This document shows, piece after piece, positions 43,181 through 52,700 of a DNA stretch of 64,000 bases. A model generated the notes under the pieces. The model was not told the origin of the DNA. It did no database searches and worked only from the letters and a program-made list of their open reading frames with translations. Both the position numbers and the translations under genes were made by a program. Origin of the DNA: Marinobacter panjinensis (GTDB taxonomy: Bacteria; Pseudomonadota; Gammaproteobacteria; Pseudomonadales; Oleiphilaceae). The stretch lies in assembly GCF_005298175.1 (NCBI RefSeq), contig NZ_SZYH01000001.1:2232001-2296000 (forward strand). The letters run 5' to 3'. Within the stretch, counting starts at the first letter, position 1; each line of letters starts with the position of its first letter.

Positions 43181-44623
43181 TTAGCCGCCCGGGCCACAAT
43201 CCAGGCATTGCTCAACCGGTTGCGGGCCAATATCAAGGTTACGGTTAAGATCCCGCAGGGCGGTACGGAGTCCCTCTTCAATGACCGGGTGGTAAAACGG
43301 CATATCAAGCATTTCACTCACGGTCATGCGATTCTGTGCGGCCCAGGCCAACAGGTGGCCTATATGCTCAGCGGCAGGCCCGAACATCTCTGCGCCAAGA
43401 AACAATCCGCTACCGCGCTCGCCGTATAGATGCAGCAAACCTTTATTGGCACCAATGACCCGACTACGCCCCTGCCCTTCAAACGACACCTCACCAACGG
43501 CATAACTCCCTTTGCAGCGCTCGTCGACTTCCTTGAGAGTCATACCGACCGTGGCGATCTGCGGGTCGGTAAACACAATCCCCAGCGGTACCCGTCGCAA
43601 TCCTGCCCGCACGTCGGGATAACGGCCGGCGTTGTCGCCTGCAATGCGCCCCTCGTCGGCAGCCTCGTGCAGCAATGGAGCGTCGTTATTGGCATCGCCG
43701 GCAATAAATATGTGGCTGTCACTGCATTGGAGCGTGTAATGGTCAAACAGGGGAGCGCCCCGGTCATCCTGGGCAATATCGGCATTCTGGATATCCAGCC
43801 CATCCACATTCGGGCGCCGGCCCGTAGCCGCCAGCAGGTAATCAAAGGTTTCCGTCACGTCACCGCGATCAGCATCGGTAAACCGGATGCTGACACCTTC
43901 GCCTGTCCTCTCCACTGAGTTCACTTTGGAATCTGCATCCAGAGGAAATTCTTCATTGAACGACTTGAGCGCATACTCCCGAATGGCGTCTTCCTGGAGC
44001 GGACCGACACCACCGCTAACGCCAAACATGCGAACCCGCACTCCCAGCCGGCTGAGCGCCTGCCCCAGTTCCAGACCAATAATGCCGGGGCCAAACACCG
44101 CCACCGAACCTGGCAGATCTTCCCACTCAAACACATCGTCATTAACGATCAGGCGATCCTTGGCGTCCTTGAGAAAACCGGGGATATTCGGCCGCGACCC
44201 CGTGGCGATAACCACCCGCCCGGCCTCTATTTCCAGGTTATCGCCGACAATGATCCGGTGTGGTGACAGGAACCGGGCGTGGCCACGGACGCGATGAGCT
44301 TCCGGGAAATCTTCAACCGCTTCCAATACGAAGTCCACGAAACGATCCCGCTCCTTGCGCACCCTGTCCATCACCGCCTTGCCGTCGATACGGACATCAC
44401 CAGGATGAACGCCAAACACGGGAGCCTTCTTCAGGTGGTTGGCACTGTCTGCAGCCGCAATCAGCAGCTTGCTCGGCATGCAACCGACCCTGGCACAGGT
44501 TGTCCCATAGGGGCCCCCTTCAATCATTACAAGATTATCCGTGTGCTTGCGGGCGGCACGATAGGCGCCCATGCCGGCCGTGCCTGCTCCAATAATCGCG
44601 ACATCTACCTTACGCTTGTCCAC
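43181..44623 (-). CDS. Dihydrolipoamide-dehydrogenase-like flavoprotein disulfide reductase
   Basis: About 480 residues from GTG at 44623 (AGGAG upstream). FAD motif [17 protein letters not shown], redox-active disulfide [15 protein letters not shown] motif [17 protein letters not shown], and the C-terminal base HPVIEEGL are all present. It should move electrons between NAD(P)H and a disulfide or lipoyl group. No 2-oxoacid dehydrogenase subunits lie near, and the C-terminal tail ([12 protein letters not shown]) carries an extra CxxC, so this looks like one of the stand-alone paralogs of Lpd rather than the core enzyme. The exact partner is unknown. Confidence 0.85.
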   Translation of the reverse strand: MDKRKVDVAIIGAGTAGMGAYRAARKHTDNLVMIEGGPYGTTCARVGCMPSKLLIAAADSANHLKKAPVFGVHPGDVRIDGKAVMDRVRKERDRFVDFVLEAVEDFPEAHRVRGHARFLSPHRIIVGDNLEIEAGRVVIATGSRPNIPGFLKDAKDRLIVNDDVFEWEDLPGSVAVFGPGIIGLELGQALSRLGVRVRMFGVSGGVGPLQEDAIREYALKSFNEEFPLDADSKVNSVERTGEGVSIRFTDADRGDVTETFDYLLAATGRRPNVDGLDIQNADIAQDDRGAPLFDHYTLQCSDSHIFIAGDANNDAPLLHEAADEGRIAGDNAGRYPDVRAGLRRVPLGIVFTDPQIATVGMTLKEVDERCKGSYAVGEVSFEGQGRSRVIGANKGLLHLYGERGSGLFLGAEMFGPAAEHIGHLLAWAAQNRMTVSEMLDMPFYHPVIEEGLRTALRDLNRNLDIGPQPVEQCLDCGPGG

Positions 44624-44797
44624 GTCAACAACTCCTGGCCCGTCGGAATGTTTCAATTGCTTGCCTGAGTATAGAGAGGAATTCCGGGAATGGTTCAGAT
44701 CCGGATCAAAGCATTGGTTGCATCCTGCACAGGACTTTTCAATCCCGGCCTTCTAGACTGACATCCTGCCCCGAAATTCCCCGTGGAGACAACACAC

Positions 44798-45463
44798 ATG
44801 CACAACTACTGGCCGGAGTTCATTACCGTTGCTATCGTCCACTTCCTCGCCGTCGCCAGCCCCGGTCCGGACTTCGCCGTAATGCTCCGCCAGGCCCTGT
44901 GCCAGAGCCGCCGCAACGCCCTGCTGACTGCCTTTGGCATCGGCACCGGCATACTCATTCATGTGGGTTATTCTCTGCTGGGTATCGGCCTGATCATCCA
45001 GCAATCCCTGGTGCTGTTCAGTATTCTCAAGGTAGTCGGTGCCCTGTATCTCACCTGGATCGCAATCCAATGCCTGCGCTCAAAAGCCGGGGCCGTTCAT
45101 GTGGAGACCGCAAATGGAGGGCAACAAACCGGGCTGGCGGCCTATCGACTGGGTTTTCTGACGAACACCCTCAATCCCAAGGCGACACTTTTCTTCGTTT
45201 CGCTCTTTTCGGTGATTATCAGCCCCGGCACACCGATTGCCATCCAGTCTGCCTACGGCATCTACATGGCTGTCGCGACAGGTTTGTGGTTCATGGCGGT
45301 AGCAGTGTTTTTCACGCTGCCACAGATCCGCAAGGGCTTTAATCGCTTCGGGTACTGGCTCGACCGCTTGATGGGAGGCGTATTGCTGTTGCTTGCAGGA
45401 CAGCTGCTGTTCTCTACTGTATCAGGGGATGGGAGCGTGCCTGTCAACCCCGGTCAGGACTGA
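44798..45463 (+). CDS. LysE-family translocator
   Basis: About 221 residues from the ATG at 44798 (GGAG upstream), with six hydrophobic segments. The signature VHFLAVASPGPDFAVMLRQAL and the loop GFLTNTLNPKATLFFVSLFS are those of the LysE/RhtB exporters of amino acids or homoserine lactones. The substrate is unknown. A large palindromic element follows the gene. Confidence 0.88.
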   Translation: MHNYWPEFITVAIVHFLAVASPGPDFAVMLRQALCQSRRNALLTAFGIGTGILIHVGYSLLGIGLIIQQSLVLFSILKVVGALYLTWIAIQCLRSKAGAVHVETANGGQQTGLAAYRLGFLTNTLNPKATLFFVSLFSVIISPGTPIAIQSAYGIYMAVATGLWFMAVAVFFTLPQIRKGFNRFGYWLDRLMGGVLLLLAGQLLFSTVSGDGSVPVNPGQD

Positions 45464-45473
45464 GGGCCGGTTG

Positions 45474-45592
45474 CCGGAGTCGGGCGGGTAGCATTGGTCA
45501 GGACATGCCCACGAGCACGTCCATGTGGGGCTCGATCGCGCCATCCCTGGCGCTCAACGGTCCTGACCAATGCTACCCACCCGACTCACCGG
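45474..45592. repeat. Large palindromic intergenic element, copy 1
   Basis: Outer arms of about 31 bases (45474-45504 and 45560-45592, sharing GGTAGCATTGGTCAGGAC and its complement, with a few mismatches at the ends) enclose two smaller hairpins, GAGC...GCTC and GCGCCATCCCTGGCGC. The interior holds ACGTCC (45517), CTCG (45531), CATCCCTG (45542) and ACGGTCC (45557). The same interior words in the same order occur in copy 2 at 63703-63818 on the other strand, while the outer arms differ. Confidence 0.8.
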
Positions 45593-45611
45593 AACTGGGT
45601 AATCTTGCCGG

Positions 45612-46670
45612 CTACAGCGACCTGAGTAATTCTTCCGTCTGCTTCCAACTAATGCAGGGATCGGTCAGGGAGCAGCCGTAGAGCAAATCGTCGCTGTCAT
45701 TCTGTCGCCCTTCTTCAAGAAAACTTTCCAACATCAAGCCAACGATATTTTGGTTGCCAGACTGTTTCTGGGCGATCACTTCCCTGGCAATCTCCAGTTG
45801 TCGCACCGATTGCTTCTGGGCATTGTCATGGCTGCAATCGACCATCAATGAAGCAGAAACTCCAGCACCCGTTAGAGATTCAATTGCTGCACGGATACTT
45901 TCGGTATCGTAATTGGTTATGCCCCGCCCGCCGCGCAGTACCAGATGAGTGTCGGGATTACCATCAGTCGTGATCATGGCCGGGGAGCCATTGCTGCCCA
46001 CGCCAAACCGGTGATGAGGATGTGCGGCTGATTTCATGGCGTTGATGGCCACGCCGATACTGCCGTCGGTGCCATTCTTGAAACCTGTCGGCATGGGTAG
46101 ACCGCTGACCAGTTCGCGGTGGACCTGGGACTCTGTGGTGCGGGCGCCAATGGCGGTCCAGCTGACGAGGTCGCCAAGGTAGTCCATGGCAAACGGGCTG
46201 AGGGCTTCCGTTGCCAGGGGCAGGCCCATGTCTGACAAATTAAGAAGCAGGCGGCGGGAACGCAGCAGGCCTTCGTTAAGGTCACCGGTACCGGTGCGTT
46301 CGGGATCGTAGAGCAGGCCTTTCCAGCCAACGGTGGTGCGGGGTTTTTCGAGGTAGGCACGCATTATAATCAGGAAACGGTCACTGACATCGTCCGCCAG
46401 CTTTTTCAGCTTTTCGCCATACTCCAGTGCGGCCACTTCATCGTGTATGGAGCAGGGCCCGATAACCACCAGCGTTCTTGGGTCCTCACCGTGCAACACT
46501 CGGCGTATGGCCTCCCTATGCTGGTCTATCTGCGCCTGCACCTTGGCGGATAGCGGCAGGCTGGCGCGAAGTTCCGCCGGCGTCGGCAGCAGAACCTCCC
46601 CGCTTGTGCCCTCCACCCGGGGTGGCCGGCCCGCTTCGTTCACTGTCTCGATATTCAGCGACATGTTCAT
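45612..46670 (-). CDS. aroG: 3-deoxy-7-phosphoheptulonate (DAHP) synthase
   Basis: A 352-residue class I DAHP synthase of the AroFGH type, first enzyme of the shikimate pathway, joining PEP and erythrose 4-phosphate. Motifs include VVIGPCSIHD, MRAYLEKPRTTVGWKGLLYDP, GARTTESQVHRELVSGLPMPTGFKNGTDG and MVDCSHDNAQK, with the metal and PEP ligands in place. The feedback-inhibition class (Phe, Tyr or Trp) cannot be set with confidence. The leader upstream carries an aromatic-rich peptide and a terminator, so expression probably depends on charged aromatic tRNAs. GGGAA precedes the start; a second ATG is two codons in. Confidence 0.95.
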   Translation of the reverse strand: MNMSLNIETVNEAGRPPRVEGTSGEVLLPTPAELRASLPLSAKVQAQIDQHREAIRRVLHGEDPRTLVVIGPCSIHDEVAALEYGEKLKKLADDVSDRFLIIMRAYLEKPRTTVGWKGLLYDPERTGTGDLNEGLLRSRRLLLNLSDMGLPLATEALSPFAMDYLGDLVSWTAIGARTTESQVHRELVSGLPMPTGFKNGTDGSIGVAINAMKSAAHPHHRFGVGSNGSPAMITTDGNPDTHLVLRGGRGITNYDTESIRAAIESLTGAGVSASLMVDCSHDNAQKQSVRQLEIAREVIAQKQSGNQNIVGLMLESFLEEGRQNDSDDLLYGCSLTDPCISWKQTEELLRSL

Positions 46671-46702
46671 GGTCAGTGTTCCCGTTTCCCTGTGTCAGAA
46701 TC

Positions 46703-46739
46703 AAAAAAGCCCCGGCTGGGCTACCAGTCGGGGCTTTTT
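46703..46739 (-). terminator. Attenuator terminator in the aroG leader
   Basis: On the minus strand AAAAAGCCCCG-A-CTGG pairs with CCAG-C-CGGGGCTTTTTT around a short loop: a strong hairpin followed by a U-run, placed between the leader peptide and the aroG start. Its 5' arm can instead pair with the CCAGAGCCGGGGC segment at 46812-46824 inside the leader coding region, which would prevent termination. Confidence 0.8.
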
Positions 46740-46802
46740 GAGTCCGGTGGCAGCCTGGGTTTTTGCCGGGCTGCCTTCCTCGTTATTCGGTCGATGAAGA
46801 TC

Positions 46803-46880
46803 TTATGGGCGGCCCCGGCTCTGGCTAAAATAAAAGCCATAACCAAACCACCAGAAAAACACAGCAGCGACCGCAGCCAT
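46803..46880 (-). CDS. Aromatic leader peptide of aroG
   Basis: A 25-residue open frame upstream of aroG containing FFWWFGYGFYF: five Phe, two Trp and two Tyr in eleven residues, followed by SQSRGRP and TAA. Just after the aromatic codons the mRNA segment CCAGAGCCGGGGC is a near copy of the 3' arm of the terminator at 46703-46739. A ribosome stalled for want of charged Phe, Trp or Tyr tRNA would leave this segment free to capture the terminator's 5' arm. A ribosome reaching the stop would cover it and let the terminator form. The start at 46880 has a weak ribosome site; an upstream ATG at 46940 is in frame (45 residues). Confidence 0.7.
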   Translation of the reverse strand: MAAVAAVFFWWFGYGFYFSQSRGRP

Positions 46881-47031
46881 CGGTTTATCGCCGAAAGCTT
46901 GCAGAACATTCAATTGACAGGTCGTGTGTGTCGTCTTCATGCTTTCCAATATATATCCCCGGATTCCGGCTTTGCAACCCGTAAATCCGGTTTTTACGGA
47001 ATTTCCGGTCAAACCTGTCGCGGAGTTTTCA
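46881..47031. promoter_or_regulatory. Divergent promoter region of aroG leader and secretin-like gene
   Basis: No separate gene apart from the possible longer form of the leader peptide. On the minus strand GATATATATTGG at about 46950-46961 could be a -10 region for the aroG leader. The plus-strand gene has GGAG near 47022 as its ribosome site. Confidence 0.35.
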
Positions 47032-47829
47032 ATGCCCATTCACATTGCCCGGCCCGTTTCGACGCATTTTGCGCTACTGATGGCGCTATTATTCCTGTTT
47101 TTTTCAGGAACCATCGCTGCGACACCCGAAGCCCGTACCTATGAGATGAGCCAACGCCTGGCTGAGGATGTTGCCCGGCAAATTCGCGAACTCTACCCCG
47201 ATGGCCAGATTTCCATCACCGCCCGTGGACAGCAGATGGTGGTGCGGGGCGAGCCTTCGGTACTCGATGAGATCGGCATGCTGGTGGAAACCATGGACGT
47301 CGCACCGGTGCAGATGCGTATTACGGTTCGCTCCCGCAACAGCGTCGACAGTAAAAGTGGCGGTGTGGGAGTATCAGGCGACAATAACCGGGTGAACATC
47401 CAGGCTGAACGCAAGGTCACTACCACGCGACGCAATCAGGAGCGCACTCTGGTGGTTCAGGATGGCCAGTCAGCCCACATCACCTCCGGGCAGGTTAGAA
47501 CCGTGCCGATTGCCATTAGAGGCGGCCGAAACCCGGCAGCGTTTCTTGATCAGGTGGAAACCCGGAGCGGTTTCCTGGTGAGCCCCCAGGTTATTTCCGA
47601 CCAGGCCATCGAGCTGAATATCGTCTCGTACGAGGAAGACCCGGACAGCGACATGCCAGGCTATGAAACCGAAGCGCTGATGACCATCCGCAGGGTAGAA
47701 CCGGGCGAGTGGGTAGAGCTTGGCAGCACCCGCGAGCGAAGGGTTGGCAAACAGTCCGGGATCATCTACCAGACCAGTGGCAACAGCCGGCAGAACCAGA
47801 CGTTTGAAGTGAGAGTGGAGCTATTCTGA
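47032..47829 (+). CDS. Secretin N-domain-like periplasmic protein
   Basis: About 265 residues from the ATG at 47032 with GGAG upstream; residues before it in the open frame are untranslated. A signal peptide (FALLMALLFLFFSGTIAA) is followed by a short N0/N1-like domain (DGQISITARGQQMVVRGEPSVLDEIGMLVETMD), the pattern of GspD/secretin N-terminal repeats. A C-terminal part of beta character (TFEVRVELF) resembles the secretin homology region without the full pore domain. No type II or IV pilus genes are near. It may be a stand-alone periplasmic scaffold. The function is not known. Confidence 0.65.
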   Translation: MPIHIARPVSTHFALLMALLFLFFSGTIAATPEARTYEMSQRLAEDVARQIRELYPDGQISITARGQQMVVRGEPSVLDEIGMLVETMDVAPVQMRITVRSRNSVDSKSGGVGVSGDNNRVNIQAERKVTTTRRNQERTLVVQDGQSAHITSGQVRTVPIAIRGGRNPAAFLDQVETRSGFLVSPQVISDQAIELNIVSYEEDPDSDMPGYETEALMTIRRVEPGEWVELGSTRERRVGKQSGIIYQTSGNSRQNQTFEVRVELF

Positions 47830-47835
47830 GATTGA

Positions 47836-48345
47836 TCAGGCCTGGCCTTTGAGCAATACCGCCTTGGCTTCATTGATTTTCGCGGCCAGGTAATCGTTAC
47901 CACCCCGGTCAGGATGCAGTTTTTGAATCAGCCGCCGATGTGCCTGAATGATCTCCTCGCGGGCACAACCCGGCGTGACACCCAACACCTCGCACGCTTC
48001 CTTGAGCGACATGTTACCGGAGCTGGTCTGAGCCTGGTTATGCCCACTGGCACTCTCCTTATCACCCTGGCTGTCTCCACCCCGGTCCTGACCAAAAACG
48101 CGGCCGACCATGGGCGCAAACCTGAGTAATGCGGGCAGCTTTCTCAGTAAGGGCAACAAGGCAGCAACGGCGGCGGTCAGCACATGAACCCGGCCTGTCA
48201 GCACCATAAACAGAAGCAGGGCACCGCCGGCAACGAGTACAATCTTCCAGGTCGCCGCTTTTTTCTTTTCAGGGGTCAAAGCCCCCCACTGTTTCAGTAC
48301 AATGAATGCGCCAGCGGTCAGAGCAATACCAAGAATCCAGTGCAT
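47836..48345 (-). CDS. Membrane-anchored DnaJ-domain protein
   Basis: A 169-residue protein with two N-terminal membrane segments (residues 1-22 and 35-60), a linker, and a C-terminal J domain ([38 protein letters not shown]) with the essential HPD. It resembles mitochondrial TIM14/Pam18 in layout. It should recruit DnaK to the membrane. It is convergent with the secretin-like gene, seven bases apart. Confidence 0.88.
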   Translation of the reverse strand: MHWILGIALTAGAFIVLKQWGALTPEKKKAATWKIVLVAGGALLLFMVLTGRVHVLTAAVAALLPLLRKLPALLRFAPMVGRVFGQDRGGDSQGDKESASGHNQAQTSSGNMSLKEACEVLGVTPGCAREEIIQAHRRLIQKLHPDRGGNDYLAAKINEAKAVLLKGQA

Positions 48346-48667
48346 TCGATCATCCTTATTGGCACTCGGGTCGTAATTCTGTCATCGGCGAACGACAATA
48401 TTACCGGAAAAGGTGTTCCCGACGTCTATATACAGATGATGCCGGCGCCCCTGAATGGGCGCAGTAATTGTACGCACATTTACTGACAAATCGGTGACAA
48501 CGCCCCCGACCGTTGTATAGGATGCTATTCTTTACGGTTTGCCCATGTTGTCTCATTGACCACCGTCTTCCAGATCGCCGCACACTTCGGCCCCCAGGAA
48601 GGATGGACGAGCCTACGAAACTGACACGATCATCTGCAACAGACAGACGAGACCCAGGATCTGAACT
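48346..48667. promoter_or_regulatory. 322-base divergent intergenic region before the RND efflux operon
   Basis: This stretch separates the DnaJ-like and RND adaptor genes and must carry both promoters. It contains short AT-rich patches (GTCTATATACAGATG near 48424; TTGTATAGGATGCTATTC near 48514) that may be -10 regions. I see no convincing operator palindrome and no gene. Confidence 0.35.
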
Positions 48668-49771
48668 ATGCGCACTGCCTCCCGCTTCCTGATTGTAATC
48701 ATTTTTCTCGGCGTCGTACTTGGCGGCATTTTTGGTTACAAATTCTACCAGTTCGGCCAGATGGAAGAGCAGTTCTCCCAACCGCAACCTCCGGCACAAA
48801 TATCTGCAACCACCGCAAAAGCCGAAAAATGGACGCCTGAGCTCAAGGCCGTAGGCAGCGTTGAAGCGATTAACGGCATTGAGGTCGCCAACGAAGTACC
48901 CGGCATTGTTGAGACTATCAACTTCGAGTCTGGTGATACCGTTAAAAAGGGCGATATTCTGATCCGGCTTGATGCGGCCATCGATGAAGCTGCGCTGCGC
49001 ACACGCCGGGCCGAGGCCCAGTTGGCCGAGCAGGAATTCAAACGGGTCTCGGACCTGCTGCCGAAACGCGCCGTGTCCCAGTCCCAGTATGATGAAACCA
49101 AGGCCAACTTCGATGCCGCCCGGGCCCGCGTCAACGAAGCCGAAGCCCAATTGAGCAAAAAGGTCATTCGCGCGCCTTTCGACGGTAAACTCGGCCTGCG
49201 CCTGATTGACCAGGGCGAATACATCGGCACAGGCACACCCATCGTCGAAATCAACATGCTGAATCCGATCTACGTGGATTACACCCTGTCCGAAAAAGAA
49301 CTGCCAAGAGTTGCCCGTGGTTATGATGTTGTCGCAACAGTCGCTGCCGTTCCGGAAAACACTTTCAAGGGAACTGTCAGCGCCATCAACACCTCGGTCA
49401 ACCCTGAAACCCGTACCGTTCGCATTCGTGCCACCCTGGAAAATGAGGATAATCTGCTACGTCCCGGCATGTTTGCCACTGTTTCTACCCGGCAGCCGGA
49501 AGATCGCGAGGTTATCACTGTGCCTCGCACCGCCATTTCCTATAACACCTACGGCGATTTTGTCTTTGTTGTCGAAGAAAATGACGACGGCGAACTGATC
49601 GTTAACCGACGCACGGTACAGACCGGCAATACCCGTGATGCTCGTGTTGCGGTAATCGATGGTCTACGAGAAGGCGAACAGGTGGTCTCCAAGGGCCTGC
49701 TGAGATTGCGCGCCGGCCAGCGGGTCGAGGTCCAGGATGATAGCGACAAATCGGCGGAGGCGTCCGAGTAA
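48668..49771 (+). CDS. RND efflux periplasmic adaptor protein
   Basis: A 367-residue membrane-fusion protein. The N-terminal helix (residues 6-24) anchors it. The lipoyl half-motif GIVETINFESGDTVKKGDILIRLD and its partner (RAPFDGKLGLRLIDQGEYIGTGTPI) flank an alpha-helical hairpin (about 105-155), followed by beta-barrel and membrane-proximal domains. It bridges the inner-membrane pump to an outer-membrane TolC-like channel, which is not encoded here. Its stop overlaps the start of the permease gene (TAATG). Confidence 0.92.
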   Translation: MRTASRFLIVIIFLGVVLGGIFGYKFYQFGQMEEQFSQPQPPAQISATTAKAEKWTPELKAVGSVEAINGIEVANEVPGIVETINFESGDTVKKGDILIRLDAAIDEAALRTRRAEAQLAEQEFKRVSDLLPKRAVSQSQYDETKANFDAARARVNEAEAQLSKKVIRAPFDGKLGLRLIDQGEYIGTGTPIVEINMLNPIYVDYTLSEKELPRVARGYDVVATVAAVPENTFKGTVSAINTSVNPETRTVRIRATLENEDNLLRPGMFATVSTRQPEDREVITVPRTAISYNTYGDFVFVVEENDDGELIVNRRTVQTGNTRDARVAVIDGLREGEQVVSKGLLRLRAGQRVEVQDDSDKSAEASE

Positions 49772-52700
49772 TGCGTTTCACCGATATATTCGTTCACCGC
49801 CCCGTTCTTGCCACGGTGGTCAGCCTGCTCATCCTGCTGCTGGGAGCACGGGCGGCCATGGAAATGGAAATACGCCAGTATCCGGAGCTGGAAAGCACCA
49901 CGGTAACCGTTACCACGGCCTACCCCGGGGCGAGTTCAGACCTGGTCAAAGGATTCATTACCACCCCCCTGCAGCAGGCCATTGCTGAAGCCAGCGGCAT
50001 TGATTACCTGAGCTCCACCAGCTCCCAGGGCCTGTCCACCATCGAAGCCAAGATGGTGCTGAACTACGACGCCAACGCAGCATTGGCCGAGATTCAAGCC
50101 AAGGTTGCCAGCCAGCGCAACGTACTTCCGGAAGACGCACAGGACCCGGTCATCACCTCCACCACCGGTGACTCTACTGCCCTGATGTATATTGCCTTTT
50201 ACAGCGATGAGCTGAAGGTACCCCAGATCACCGACTACCTCACCCGAGTGGTCCAGCCCAAGCTTCAGGCGCTTTCCGGTGTCGGCAAGGCCGACCTTCT
50301 GGGGCGCAAATTTGCTCTGCGGGTCTGGCTTGACCCCGAGCGACTGTCTGCGGTGGACATGACACCCCGTGAAGTCGTGGATGTCCTGCTGCGAAACAAC
50401 TACCAGGCCGCTGTGGGCAACACCGAAGGCAAGTACACCAAGATCAGCATGACCACCGACACCGATGTGGCCGACCCTGAGCAGTTCAAGGATCTGGTTG
50501 TGAAAGAGTCTGAAGGCTCCCTGATCCGTCTGCGTGACATTGCCCGGGTTGAACTGGGCTCGGAAACCTACGACCAGTTGGCGCTCTACAAAGGCCAGCC
50601 GGCAACTTACGTGGCCATTGAGCTATCTCCAGGGGCTAACCCTCTGACCGTTGCCAAAAAGGTCAAGGGCGAACTGCCCGGTATTGAGAGCCAGCTTCCG
50701 TCCGGCCTGAATGTTCGCCTGGCTTACGACGCTTCGGACTTTATCGACAGCTCCATCCAGGAAGTGATCAAGACCCTGTTAGAGGCAATGGTCATCGTGC
50801 TGGTGGTGGTGTTTCTGTGCCTTGGGTCCGTCCGCGCAGCGGTCGTGCCTTCTGTTGCGGTGCCGCTGTCACTGATTGGCGGTGCCTTTGTCATGCTGAT
50901 GATGGGTTTCTCTCTCAACCTGCTGACGTTACTCTCCTTGGTTCTCGCTATCGGCCTGGTAGTGGACGATGCCATCATCATGGTGGAGAACGTTCATCGC
51001 CATATTGAGGAGGGTGAATCCCGTTTCGATGCGGCCATTAATGGTGCACGGGAAATGGCCACACCCATTATCGCCATGACCACCACGCTGGTGGCAGTCT
51101 ATGCCCCTATCGGGTTTATGGGCGGCCTTGTAGGTTCCCTGTTCACTGAATTCGCATTTACCCTGGCGGGCACGGTTGTCATTTCCGGCATCGTGGCCTT
51201 GACGCTGTCCCCCATGCTGTCCGGCAAGATCCTCAAGCCCCATGGTAATCCGGGCCGGTTCGAACAGCTGGTTGAGCGCAGTTTCAATGGGCTGGCCAAC
51301 GGCTACAAGAGCGCCCTCAGCTCTCTGATGGACACGAAATCAGTGGTTATATTCTTCGCCGTCGTGGTTCTGGGGTCCATTTACTTCATGGTGGCGATGA
51401 GCCAGAACGAGCTGGCGCCAACTGAAGACCAGGGCATCCTGTTCTATCAGGGAACCGCGTCACAGACATCTACCCTGGATTACCTTCAGGAACACGGTGA
51501 CGAAGTGCAGCAGCGGATGTCGACGGTGCCAGGTTACAACGAAGACTTCATGATCCTCGGCATTACCGCACCCAACGCCGTATTCGGCGGCTTCAAGATG
51601 AAGCCCTGGGGCGAGCGCGACATCAGCCAGTTCGAGGCCCAGCCGTTGTTGGATCAGGAGCTGAAAAGCGTTACCGGCCTGCAAACGGCGGTATTTCCGC
51701 GCCCATCCCTGCCGGGGTCCGGCGGCGGCCTGCCATTCCAGTTCGTCATCACTACCGGTGAGAATTACGAGCGCCTTAACGAGGTTGCCAACGAACTTCA
51801 GGGCAAGGCGATGCAGAGCGGGAACTTCATGTTCCTGCAGAAATCCATTGATTTCGATCGCCCTGTCACGCAGGTGAAGGTAGATCGTGACCGGGTGGCG
51901 GACCTGGGCCTTTCCATGCAGGAAATCGGCCAGACCATGTCCAGCATGCTGGGCGGCGGTTACATTAACCGTTTCAGTATGCAGGGCCGCTCCTACCAGG
52001 TCATTCCCCAGGTAGACCAGCAGTTCCGCATGGATGAGCAGGCTCTGAACGACTACTACATTCGCGCGGACAACGGCGAACTGGTGCCACTGTCCAGTGT
52101 CATCAGCTTCGAGAAAACCGTCGAACCCTCTCAGCGGACCCAGTTCAACCAGCAGAACTCGCTCACTCTGGAGGGCGTGATAATGCCGGGCGTGACTGTG
52201 GGCGATGCCATGGCATTTATGGAAAATGCCGCCCAGGAAAGTTTCCCTCAGGGGTTCTCTTTCGACTACACCGGTGAGTCACGGCAGTTTGCCAACCAGG
52301 GCAGCGCATTGATGGTGACCTTCTTCCTGTCGCTGCTGGTAATCTATCTGGTACTGGCGGCGCAGTTCGAGAGTTGGCGCGATCCGTTCATTATCCTGGT
52401 ATCGGTCCCCATGTCGGTGGCCGGTGCCATGGCGTTCATCGTGCTTGGCTTTGCCAGCATGAACATCTACACCCAGGTCGGCCTGATCACCCTGATCGGT
52501 GTGGTGTCGAAGAACGGTATCCTGATAGTGGAGTTCGCCAACCAGCTTCAAGTGGACAGAGGCCTGAACAAACGCGATGCCGTCATCGAGGCCGCAGCCA
52601 TCCGCCTGCGCCCCATCATCATGACGTCAGTGGCACTGATCTTTGCCATGGTACCTCTGCTGATTGCCGTCGGCCCCGGGGCCGAGAGCCGGTTTGCCAT

